DNA of 5,171 nt from Pseudomonadota bacterium (GTDB taxonomy: Bacteria > Bdellovibrionota > UBA1018 > CAIMNF01). The stretch is taken from contig JAIXVT010000118.1 of NCBI GenBank assembly GCA_027482725.1, positions 1 through 5,171 on the forward strand, read 5' to 3'. Below, piece by piece: positions 1 through 5,171 of the stretch (the first letter of the stretch is position 1; each line of letters opens with the position of its first letter). Below the pieces are notes generated by a model, which saw nothing but the letters and a program-made list of their open reading frames with translations, had not been told where the DNA came from and ran no database searches. Made by a program: the position numbers and the translations under genes.

Positions 1-249
1 TCGTATCAACTTTCCCCGGTGGTATCTTTTTCGATGAGCACCGCATTTGATGTCGAACACCGCACGCCAGAACCCAAGGGGCCATTGCACCTCGGTCCAA
101 ACTTGGATGACCGCGCACGCCTAGGAATGACGCTAACCCCGAATGTTTGGCCGATGAATTTGTCCCTTGGTGGCTATTTTCAGTGGTTGATCTGGCGACC
201 GTCAGGGGGCACGTCTATTATCGGAGCGGATTTATCGATTGGATTCTAG
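1..249 (+). CDS. C-terminal end of a probable outer-membrane beta-barrel protein (5' partial)
   Basis: The frame is open from the first base of the window to a TAG at 247-249, giving 82 residues; the start lies outside the window. The GTG at 19 and ATG at 34 are internal codons with no visible ribosome site, so they are not real starts. The visible part has alternating hydrophobic and polar stretches separated by short turns, for example around LGMTLTPNVWPMNLSLGGYF, and ends in GADLSIGF. A final beta-strand with a C-terminal Phe is the classic signature read by the BAM complex when it inserts outer-membrane barrels. The barrel assignment is inferred from that pattern only; I do not recognise the family. 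The gene converges on the methyltransferase gene, whose stop is 31 nt away. The codons around the stop are part of a 12-bp tandem duplication, described separately. Confidence 0.7.
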   Translation, partial: SYQLSPVVSFSMSTAFDVEHRTPEPKGPLHLGPNLDDRARLGMTLTPNVWPMNLSLGGYFQWLIWRPSGGTSIIGADLSIGF

Positions 250-263
250 AGTGGATTCTAACG
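240..263. repeat. 12-bp tandem duplication over the barrel-gene stop codon
   Basis: TGGATTCTA occurs at 240-248 and again at 252-260, a 12-nt period, so the Gly-Phe-stop end of the gene is copied in the same frame. The first copy reads GGA TTC TAG and the second GGA TTC TAA. Reading through the amber codon would add only a few residues and again end in Gly-Phe. This is seen directly; any function is speculative. Confidence 0.75.
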
Positions 264-274
264 TCGGCCGGAAT

Positions 275-329
275 GGGGCCTTAGGCGCCCGCATCGCGCC
301 TTCGGAGGCGCGCGGTGTACAACGGCCCC
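275..329. repeat. Nested GC-rich inverted repeats at a convergent gene junction
   Basis: An outer pair GGGGCC (275-280) and GGCCCC (324-329) encloses a perfect 7-bp stem, CGCGCCT (295-301) with AGGCGCG (306-312), around a 4-nt TCGG loop. A competing arm AGGCGC at 283-288 can also pair with GCGCCT at 296-301. The structure lies just past the barrel-gene stop and over the last codons of the methyltransferase gene. There is no T-tract on either side, so it is not a canonical intrinsic terminator. It may slow or end convergent transcription, but it may also be a by-product of the GC-rich Arg/Ala codons there. Confidence 0.45.
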
Positions 330-1123
330 TGCCCCGGGTATTGATCCGGAAAAATTCTAACCCCGTAGGATGTCCGCTCTCCGTGCGACATGCTCCCGGC
401 GGGAAGAGACTCAACGGACGCATCCCGAAGAGGGATCTGTTCCCATGTGATCAGATCAGATTTTTTTTCACACACCCGTTGGATCACCGCATCGTTTTCT
501 AACGGCGACAACGTGCACGTCGCATATTGAATCCAGCCCCCGGGGCGAGTCGCCAAAATAGCAGAACACAAAAGGGCATATTGGCGCTGAGCCAATGCTT
601 TGGTTTTTTTTTCAGAAAAAAAATCTGCACCACTCCCTTTTTGCTCCACATGGTGCGCATCACTCGAGCAAGGCGCGTCTACCAATACCCCATCAAATCC
701 AAGGTGTTTCTTTAAGTTTTCAAATCCCAGACTCGCACCGTCACGACCCCAGATCTCCATTCTTTCGTTCATTTCGGGGGGCAAACACCGATCAAAATTA
801 GCTTTCATTCTAAACCGACGGTCTTTGGAGATTTCATTGCAGATGATCCGGTTTACCCGCGGATAGCGGTGCGCGATGACTAAGGATTTTCCTCCAGGCG
901 CTGCACACAGGTCTAAAACGATCTTATGGGACACGTCAGGCACCGACTGAGCGACGACATAAGACGCTGTATCCAATTGATACGACTCGGATCCCCCGAG
1001 GTCCACGGAGCGGACAGAGGCACTCCCGTGTTTAGCTTGGAGCGATAGCCACAATGCCTCCGCACGCTCCCCTCCGTAGTGATCGGATAAAAACTTGAAA
1101 TACGGATTTGAGGCAGAAAGCAC
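281..1123 (-). CDS. RsmB/NOP2/Sun-family RNA (cytosine-C5) methyltransferase, NSUN4-like
   Basis: This is a 280-residue SAM-dependent enzyme predicted to methylate C5 of a cytosine in rRNA or tRNA in the cytoplasm. Visible motifs are the SAM-binding motif I LDLCAAPGGKS (70-80), an acidic motif II region near CNEIS (95-99), motif IV VDAPCSS (148-154, with release Cys152) and motif VI YATCTLSPLEND (200-211, with nucleophile Cys203). Both Cys residues needed for m5C chemistry are present. The compact layout, the YQLD lead-in before motif I and the GPLYTARLRR ending resemble eukaryotic NSUN4 more than E. coli RsmB, because the N-terminal NusB-like domain of RsmB is absent. The GTG start at 1123 is supported by AAGGG 9 nt upstream. 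The gene follows tcdA by 12 nt, so the two are probably cotranscribed. The exact RNA target cannot be read from sequence. Confidence 0.94.
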   Translation of the reverse strand: MLSASNPYFKFLSDHYGGERAEALWLSLQAKHGSASVRSVDLGGSESYQLDTASYVVAQSVPDVSHKIVLDLCAAPGGKSLVIAHRYPRVNRIICNEISKDRRFRMKANFDRCLPPEMNERMEIWGRDGASLGFENLKKHLGFDGVLVDAPCSSDAHHVEQKGSGADFFSEKKTKALAQRQYALLCSAILATRPGGWIQYATCTLSPLENDAVIQRVCEKKSDLITWEQIPLRDASVESLPAGSMSHGERTSYGVRIFPDQYPGQGPLYTARLRRRDAGA

Positions 1124-1137
1124 GGGATTCTACCCTT
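1124..1137 (-). promoter_or_regulatory. Ribosome binding site for the methyltransferase, overlapping the tcdA stop
   Basis: On the minus strand AAGGG (1137-1133) lies 9 nt before the GTG at 1123 and shares two bases with the TAA of tcdA. This supports the GTG as the start and suggests translational coupling. The two genes are in the same frame but separated by TAA and an in-frame TAG, so they are not a broken fusion. Confidence 0.65.
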
Positions 1138-2104
1138 AATTTTTTTTGACGGAGAGGTCTGTCCCTAACGAAGCCAAAGACAAATCCTCTGAGGCCAAAT
1201 CTTTCTTGAGATCCTTTACCAGATCCTTCACCACACGGCTAGCTGCAACCAAACCAAATGCACCAGTAACAAAAGATGCATTGCCCATGATCACATTGCG
1301 ATTATCGCAGTTAAAAAACTCATTTTGGCCCTGAGGACATACACACCGAAACCCCTTGCCGTTATCGTATTTGAGTTCAACGGGCGCGGTGGCGGGTTCG
1401 TCCGAATAAATGGCTGGGATTCCAAAGGTACCGTGATCGGGAAATCCGTGTTGATCGCGCAGAATGCGACGTACCGATCGCGCTAACGGATCGACTTGAG
1501 TTTCAGAAAGATCGGTGACTTTAATCCGCGTGGGATCCATGCGTCCGCCAGATCCTGTCGATGTGATGACTGGAATTTTTTCGTCGCGGCAACGGGCCAG
1601 TAAATGGCACTTGGGAGTCACAGAATCAATCGCATCGATCACGTAGTCGGGGCGCTTTCCGTGGGCATTGATGCTCTCTGCGAAAATCTCGTCGCCTAAA
1701 CGGGCATTGTAAAAATTCACGATAGGAAAAATTTTTGCTTGAGGATTAATTTTTTGGAGACGCTCCGCAAGGACATTTGCTTTTTTTTCACCGACCAAAC
1801 CTTGAAGAGCATGGATCTGACGGTTAAAGTTCGTCACACAAATCTCATCAAAGTCGACAAGCGTAACGTGCCCCACTCCCGATCGCACTAAACTTTCAGC
1901 GGCCCAAGATCCCACACCGCCTAAGCCCACAATCATCACATGAGACGACATCAGCTTTGCCATTGCCGTATCCCCCACGAGACGCCCCATACGATCAAAC
2001 CGGCGGTGTAGACGGTAATGAGCGTCTTCGGCGGGGGTCATCGGGAGAATCGGAGCCGAAGTGGTGTCGGCCTGTTTGGAATGAACAACTTCATGGGAAT
2101 GCAT
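1136..2104 (-). CDS. tcdA: tRNA threonylcarbamoyladenosine dehydratase (TcdA/CsdL, E1-like ThiF/MoeB family)
   Basis: TcdA uses ATP to dehydrate t6A37 in ANN-decoding tRNAs to the cyclic form ct6A, improving decoding; it acts in the cytoplasm. Visible signatures are the nucleotide-binding GLGGVGSWAAESL (60-72), LVDFDEICVTNFNRQIHAL (82-100) with the ATP-contacting Asp and NRQ, and YVIDAIDSVTPK (154-165). Also present are TSTGSGGRMDPTRIKVTDL (181-199) and a C-terminal block with Cys266 before NRNVIMGNASFVTGAFG. The spacing matches E. coli TcdA well. Cys254 and Cys256 (CVCP) are extra. Start: no Shine-Dalgarno precedes the ATG at 2104, and the first 21 residues show no family similarity. The ATG at 2041 (residue 22) fits the family length better but also lacks a ribosome site. 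The C-terminal tail has a VKDL-type repeat. It heads a probable two-gene RNA-modification operon with the methyltransferase. Confidence 0.95.
   Translation of the reverse strand: MHSHEVVHSKQADTTSAPILPMTPAEDAHYRLHRRFDRMGRLVGDTAMAKLMSSHVMIVGLGGVGSWAAESLVRSGVGHVTLVDFDEICVTNFNRQIHALQGLVGEKKANVLAERLQKINPQAKIFPIVNFYNARLGDEIFAESINAHGKRPDYVIDAIDSVTPKCHLLARCRDEKIPVITSTGSGGRMDPTRIKVTDLSETQVDPLARSVRRILRDQHGFPDHGTFGIPAIYSDEPATAPVELKYDNGKGFRCVCPQGQNEFFNCDNRNVIMGNASFVTGAFGLVAASRVVKDLVKDLKKDLASEDLSLASLGTDLSVKKN
1196..1232. repeat. Three 12-nt tandem units in the tcdA C-terminal tail
   Basis: On the plus strand AAATCTTTCTTG, AGATCCTTTACC and AGATCCTTCACC follow one another at 1197-1232; the last two units differ at one base. 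On the coding strand they encode a VKDL-VKDL-KKDL run at about residues 292-303. This looks like a small duplication that lengthened a charged C-terminal helix beyond the usual TcdA end. Confidence 0.6.
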
Positions 2105-2170
2105 GAGTGTAAGTTTAAACGGGAACGGTCGTCAGGAACATAGGGAGAATTTAATGAGGGTTTATTTTAA

Positions 2171-2208
2171 ATTAAAACACTTTAATACACACACAATCAG
2201 TGTTTAAT
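2171..2208. repeat. Inverted repeat in the divergent promoter region (possible operator)
   Basis: ATTAAAACACT (2171-2181) and AGTGTTTAAT (2199-2208) are inverted copies with one extra A on the left; AAACACT/AGTGTTT is the perfect core. The 17-nt spacer contains an (AC)n run. The right arm ends 2 bp before the -35 box of the secreted-protein gene and lies about 100 bp upstream of tcdA. The position suits a dimeric regulator site, but the AT-rich arms could also serve simply as an UP-like element. The function is inferred. Confidence 0.45.
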
Positions 2209-2210
2209 AA

Positions 2211-2238
2211 TTGACCTTTTTTGTTTTTGAATTATAAT
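2211..2238 (+). promoter_or_regulatory. Near-consensus sigma70-type promoter for the secreted-protein gene
   Basis: TTGACC (2211-2216) and a perfect TATAAT (2233-2238) are separated by 16 bp, with AT-rich DNA upstream. Transcription would be expected to start about 7 nt after the -10 box, near 2245-2246, while the ATG begins at 2249. The transcript would therefore be leaderless or carry only a few 5' bases. No Shine-Dalgarno is present in the bases before the ATG. I found no equally convincing minus-strand promoter for tcdA; TAAACT close to its ATG is the best but weak -10 candidate. Confidence 0.75.
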
Positions 2239-2248
2239 TATTGCCACT

Positions 2249-3274
2249 ATGAAAAGTTTTTCTGTGTTGATATTACTGCTTGTTCCCACCTTGGTTTTTT
2301 CACAATCACTATCTCGTGATCCATCGCTGGTAGTCCGAGTTAATTCGAGCATACCGATGATTTGCGAGACGGAGTTTTGTTTTGCTTGGTTTAATAACGA
2401 TGGACAGGACGGATCAAACTATTCCCACACCGCGGAAACCCAAAAAAAAGTAGCCTCGCTTGTGCGCGAGCTCAAGAATTCCAAACTCTACGAGGCAAAT
2501 CAGAAAATTCAAATTAAAACCATTAACACGCATCAACTTGACCCAAGCTATCTCGGCTGGTTCAGAGTAGAAGCAGGTTTAAGTAAAGAGAAAGACGACA
2601 AGCCTCGATCTTTTTTTGAGTTTTTGAGAGGCGCCATTAAGTTAAGTAATGCCACTCAAGAGCTAGATCCAGAGATGTTGGAAGTAACAAAAATTGTGGA
2701 TTCCAATACCATTCCACGGTTTAGCGATAGCAACTTGTTTGACCGAGAGACCGATACTGCCAATGCCATTTTTTGGGTAAGTCGCAATCATCCTCAAATT
2801 AAGCAAATTGCGCGCTACTCTGACCAGTTTGATCACGAAAACCCCGAATACCGTCCGATAGAGGTGTCTTATCCAAACAACCTGAGCCTTGCCCTGTTCC
2901 TCGTTGATTCAAAATCGCCGTACACTTTCGATCTCGGGAGCTCGATCAAATGTGATAAACAATACACCAAAAATCACAACTGTTCGATGCATGAGGATGT
3001 TTTCACCTCGTTCCGTTTATCTATGCGAGGATCCTTCGGGGATAAATTTTACGTCTACAAGGGCCGCAAATTTTATCTCGACACTAAGAACGCAATTCCC
3101 GGAATGTCTGAGATGGCAGAGATCGGCATTTCCGCTTCGGGGCGTCAGTCCCTCACGGGAATATTGGAATACGAACCCACCATTTCAAGTCTGAACTATA
3201 ATTTCGGAGGTTTCATTTCGGTATCTGCTGCACCAAAAGAGATCGAAAAAAAGACCGATAAGACTAGAAAATAG
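2249..3274 (+). CDS. Secreted or periplasmic protein of unknown function
   Basis: The 341-residue product is not one I recognise. It opens with a clear Sec signal peptide: Lys2, a hydrophobic core SVLILLLVPTLVF, and probable SPase I cleavage after Ser18 (VFS|QS). There is no lipobox Cys and no later membrane segment, so it should be exported as a soluble or surface-bound protein. It has four Cys residues, at 39, 44, 235 and 245, in two close pairs (CETEFC and C-N9-C), which suggests two local disulfides. The middle is charged and hydrophilic. The C-terminal third alternates hydrophobic and polar residues (FRLSMRGSFGDKFYVY, TGILEYEP, NYNFGGFISVS), consistent with beta structure. It ends in a Lys-rich tail. 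The start is fixed by the signal peptide and the promoter; there is no ribosome site. The gene is visibly more AT-rich than its neighbours, stands alone as a transcription unit, and overlaps the convergent tatD by 11 nt. It may be a lineage-specific or acquired gene. Confidence 0.9.
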   Translation: MKSFSVLILLLVPTLVFSQSLSRDPSLVVRVNSSIPMICETEFCFAWFNNDGQDGSNYSHTAETQKKVASLVRELKNSKLYEANQKIQIKTINTHQLDPSYLGWFRVEAGLSKEKDDKPRSFFEFLRGAIKLSNATQELDPEMLEVTKIVDSNTIPRFSDSNLFDRETDTANAIFWVSRNHPQIKQIARYSDQFDHENPEYRPIEVSYPNNLSLALFLVDSKSPYTFDLGSSIKCDKQYTKNHNCSMHEDVFTSFRLSMRGSFGDKFYVYKGRKFYLDTKNAIPGMSEMAEIGISASGRQSLTGILEYEPTISSLNYNFGGFISVSAAPKEIEKKTDKTRK

Positions 3275-3962
3275 TTGGATCCCCATCAGATTCTAAAAGC
3301 CTGCGGTCCGGTGGGAGCTGATTCCACACCGATATAACCGTGGGCTTTTTTATATCTTGCGGGCGAAAACTAAATATCGAATCGGTGTGCTTTAAAATTT
3401 CTTGCGCTTGATCGAAAGATCCTGAAAACCGATGCCAGAGCACCGGCCAGCCGGACATGAGACCAAACGGCACTTCTTCGCGCAAAATCTCAAGACAGCG
3501 CCCGACCGATCGCACCGCGTGGACCACAAAAGGCTTGTGATAAGACTGCGCCAATTTTATCTGGAACCGAAACGCGTGTTCTTGGGCTTTTTTTTGCTGA
3601 ATCGTTTTGGCGCGAAAAAAATCGAGTCCGGTTTCGCCAACGGCAAAAATGGGGTGGGAATGATCTGCCAACAAAGATTCCAATAACCCGAGATCATGGT
3701 CGATTTCTTGATCCGACCGATCCAAGATCCACCACGGGTGCAACCCTACAACCAAAGACACGCGTGCGCCGAAATGCGCTTTTAGCTCTATTTGGCGCGC
3801 CCATTCTAAAGGATGCGTTCCTCCAAAAATCACATGATCAACAGTGCCGCTATCCAGCGCTTGTTTGAGCGATTCACGCGCCACTTTGGGCCAAAACCTA
3901 TCCTCCGTCAGGTGTGCGTGCGCATCCAAACGCGGAACATGTTTTACGCTTTCATCATCCAT
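3264..3962 (-). CDS. TatD-family metal-dependent hydrolase (deoxyribonuclease-like), C-terminally short
   Basis: TatD proteins are TIM-barrel metallohydrolases with two-metal sites; characterised members are cytoplasmic 3'-5' DNases. All expected ligands are visible when Met at 3962 is residue 1: LDAHAHL (His15, His17), GLHPWW (73-78), VGETGLDF with Glu110, VVHAVRS with His148, WHRFSGS with His177, and LLESDGD with Asp226. The protein is 232 residues against roughly 260 in usual members. It ends six residues after Asp226, so the normal C-terminal helical segment is missing. The frame stays open upstream to 4199, but that stretch lies inside the thiolase gene in another frame. The ATG at 3962 puts the HxH motif at the usual distance. 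GAGGA sits directly against this ATG with no spacing, which is unusual; the GTG at 3992 is the alternative start. The gene lies 40 nt after the thiolase, probably in the same operon. Activity is uncertain because of the short end. Confidence 0.88.
   Translation of the reverse strand: MDDESVKHVPRLDAHAHLTEDRFWPKVARESLKQALDSGTVDHVIFGGTHPLEWARQIELKAHFGARVSLVVGLHPWWILDRSDQEIDHDLGLLESLLADHSHPIFAVGETGLDFFRAKTIQQKKAQEHAFRFQIKLAQSYHKPFVVHAVRSVGRCLEILREEVPFGLMSGWPVLWHRFSGSFDQAQEILKHTDSIFSFRPQDIKKPTVISVWNQLPPDRRLLESDGDPTIF
3295..3351 (+). terminator. Intrinsic terminator of the secreted-protein gene, embedded in tatD coding sequence
   Basis: The hairpin begins 20 nt after the stop at 3274. AAAAGCCTGCGGT (3295-3307) pairs with ACCGTGGGCTTTT (3337-3349) over 13 positions, two of them G-U pairs. 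An inner stem, CGGTGGGA (3309-3316) with TCC and CACCG (3323-3331, one bulged A), closes a 6-nt loop. A T6 run (3346-3351) follows on the plus strand. In the minus-strand RNA the two G-U pairs become A-C mismatches and the T run is only four, so the element is stronger in the plus direction. Recognised by eye; no folding energy was computed. Confidence 0.72.
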
Positions 3963-4002
3963 TCCTCGGATGCGCTCAAAACAACGGTGCACACCGAGAG
4001 CT

Positions 4003-5171
4003 TTAAACTGATCGGACCAAAACGGCAATGCCCATTCCCCCACTGACACAAAGTGATGCAATCCCCAAAGACCCTTTACTGCCCCGCAATCGACTGGCAA
4101 GCGTGACCAAGATGCGCGCACCACTGGCACCAATCGGGTGCCCAAGCGCGATTGCTCCCCCCCAAGCATTGAGTTTATCGATGGGGATTTCCAACTCACG
4201 CTGACAGGCTAAAACCTGAGCGGCAAAGGCCTCGTTGATTTCTACCGCATCAATAGCATCCCAAGTCAGGCCGTGACGCGCAAAAAGCGTTTGAATCGCG
4301 GGCACCGGGCCAATTCCCATCACTCTGGGATCAACACCCACGACTTCGGCATCTAAAAACTCTAACGCAAAATCCTGAGCATCTGGTTTGATCGAGCTGA
4401 TCTGCATAAACGCTGCGCCATCGGTCATCCCACTTGCGTTCCCCGCAGTAATGCCCGCAGATTTAGGCTCGAATACCGGCGTGAGCTTCGCTAAACTCTC
4501 TAGCGTCGTGGCACCCCTGCGGTGCTCGTCGTGATCAAGCTCCGACATGGGGATCACCTCATGCTGAAAACAGCCCTGATTCCAGGCTAAATCTGCAAGA
4601 CTTTGGGACCTGAGCGCATACGCATCTTGATCGGCGCGACTAATCCCTCGCTTTAACGCCAAGTGCTCCGCGACTGTTGCGCCCATCACCTGCCCGGCCA
4701 TTGGACATAAAAACCCATCTTGAGTCATTCCATCTGTGACTTCCATGTGTCCCAACTTTTGTCCCCATCGCGCGTTCATCAGGTAGTACGGGGTATTGGA
4801 CATGCTCTCCACTCCACCTGCAAAAATAGTCTGCGCACGCCCAAGTGCAATCCGTTCTGCCGCCATCACCACCGCCTGTAACCCGGAGGCACAAGCCTGA
4901 TTCACGGTAAGCGCGGTTATGGTTTCCGGTAACCCTGCCCCAAACACGGCTTGACGTGCGGGATTGGGGCGCGCTCCGGCTTGGCGTGCATGACCCAAAA
5001 TAACCTGATCGATTTTTTCTAAACGATTTTCAGCGACTGCGCCTTTTAATGCTCGCGCCGCCAATTCGCCTGCCGATATCGACCGGAGTGCCCCACCAAA
5101 CTTGCCGATAGGAGTCCGTTTAAAACGGGAAAGATAGACTGGCTTTGGAAAACAACTCTTAGGTTTATCCA
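4003..5171 (-). CDS. Thiolase, acetyl-CoA C-acetyltransferase type (start codon at the window edge)
   Basis: This enzyme condenses two acetyl-CoA to acetoacetyl-CoA or runs the reverse cleavage, in fatty-acid, ketone-body or polyhydroxyalkanoate metabolism. The frame runs from the window edge to TAA at 4005-4003. At the edge it reads xTG GAT AAA CCT, so the start codon very likely straddles position 5172. This would make 389 residues, normal for the family. No other start precedes the conserved N-terminus LSRFKRTPIGKFGG. With that numbering the nucleophile is Cys94 (NQACASGLQAV), followed by GGVESMSNTPYYL and TAGNASGMTDGAA. The catalytic Asn313 is in EINEAFA, His345 in GGAIALGHPIGASG and Cys375 in LCVSGGMGIA. 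All catalytic residues are present. The ESMSNTPY and DQDAYA regions favour the AtoB/ACAT1-like group over FadA, though substrate chain length cannot be fixed. tatD follows 40 nt downstream on the same strand. Confidence 0.95.
   Translation of the reverse strand, partial: DKPKSCFPKPVYLSRFKRTPIGKFGGALRSISAGELAARALKGAVAENRLEKIDQVILGHARQAGARPNPARQAVFGAGLPETITALTVNQACASGLQAVVMAAERIALGRAQTIFAGGVESMSNTPYYLMNARWGQKLGHMEVTDGMTQDGFLCPMAGQVMGATVAEHLALKRGISRADQDAYALRSQSLADLAWNQGCFQHEVIPMSELDHDEHRRGATTLESLAKLTPVFEPKSAGITAGNASGMTDGAAFMQISSIKPDAQDFALEFLDAEVVGVDPRVMGIGPVPAIQTLFARHGLTWDAIDAVEINEAFAAQVLACQRELEIPIDKLNAWGGAIALGHPIGASGARILVTLASRLRGSKGSLGIASLCVSGGMGIAVLVRSV

Noticed and set aside
604..623. T9-CAG-A8 inverted homopolymers as a terminator.
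   Set aside because: There is no GC stem, and the run encodes Phe-Phe-Ser-Glu-Lys-Lys within the intact methyltransferase.
239..866. Several plus-strand open frames opposite the methyltransferase gene.
   Set aside because: They lie antisense to a clearly conserved enzyme, have low-complexity composition and show no ribosome sites or recognisable domains.
1121..1138. A possible split fusion of tcdA and the methyltransferase, because both are in the same frame.
   Set aside because: Two in-frame stops (TAA, TAG) separate them, the second gene has its own ribosome site, and both match complete separate families.
2105..2130. TAAACT near the tcdA ATG as a -10 box giving a leaderless tcdA mRNA.
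   Set aside because: No reasonable -35 lies at the right distance, and the true tcdA start is itself uncertain, so it is not called as a promoter.
2889..3194. Plus-strand 101-codon open frame inside the secreted-protein gene.
   Set aside because: It is in another frame within a gene supported by promoter and signal peptide, with no ribosome site of its own.
3963..4199. 79-residue upstream extension of the TatD reading frame.
   Set aside because: It overlaps the conserved C-terminal part of the thiolase in another frame, has no TatD similarity, and the HxH motif sits at a normal distance from the ATG at 3962.
4640..4894. Short minus-strand open frame inside the thiolase gene.
   Set aside because: It is a frame-shifted shadow of the conserved thiolase coding sequence.
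5062..5064. TTG at 5064 as the thiolase start.
   Set aside because: The frame continues upstream with the conserved thiolase N-terminus (RTPIGKFGG) to the window edge, where an xTG codon fits the full family length.
1..5171. A new defence, mobile or biosynthetic system.
   Set aside because: The recognisable genes are housekeeping enzymes, and there are no integrases, transposases, toxin-antitoxin pairs, CRISPR repeats or clustered unknown genes.

Overview
The window looks like an ordinary chromosomal stretch of a Gram-negative bacterium. It has moderate GC content, tightly packed genes, and the end of what looks like an outer-membrane beta-barrel gene. The set of genes (an NSUN4-like RNA methyltransferase, TcdA, a thiolase, a TatD hydrolase and an orphan secreted protein) and the protein style resemble Bdellovibrio-like predatory or former delta-proteobacterial lineages. 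That placement is an impression from sequence reading, not a database result.

Layout from left to right. Positions 1-249 (+) hold the 3' end of a probable outer-membrane protein ending in a terminal Phe. Convergent to it is a minus-strand pair: tcdA (2104 to 1136), followed after 12 nt by an RsmB/NSUN-type RNA m5C methyltransferase (1123 to 281). Both are predicted RNA-modification enzymes and very likely share a transcript. A 144-bp divergent intergenic region (2105-2248) carries a near-consensus sigma70-type promoter and an inverted repeat. It drives a plus-strand gene (2249-3274) for an unrecognised secreted 341-residue protein. No Shine-Dalgarno sequence is visible, and the -10 box lies only 10 nt from the ATG, so this mRNA is probably leaderless or almost so.

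The secreted-protein gene ends 11 nt inside the 3' end of a convergent TatD-family hydrolase gene (3962 to 3264). A strong intrinsic-terminator-like hairpin for the plus strand (3295-3351) is written into the tatD coding sequence. The TatD protein stops only six residues after its last metal-ligand Asp, so it lacks the usual C-terminal helical part. Upstream of tatD on the minus strand is a thiolase (acetyl-CoA C-acetyltransferase type, 5171 to 4003). Its start codon appears to straddle the window edge, so it is complete except for about one base.

The window contains no RNA gene, mobile element, CRISPR array or phage sign, and no convincing new multi-gene system. The most interesting points are the leaderless orphan secreted protein with its inverted-repeat upstream region, the terminator embedded in an opposing gene with strand-asymmetric G-U pairing, and the C-terminally shortened TatD.
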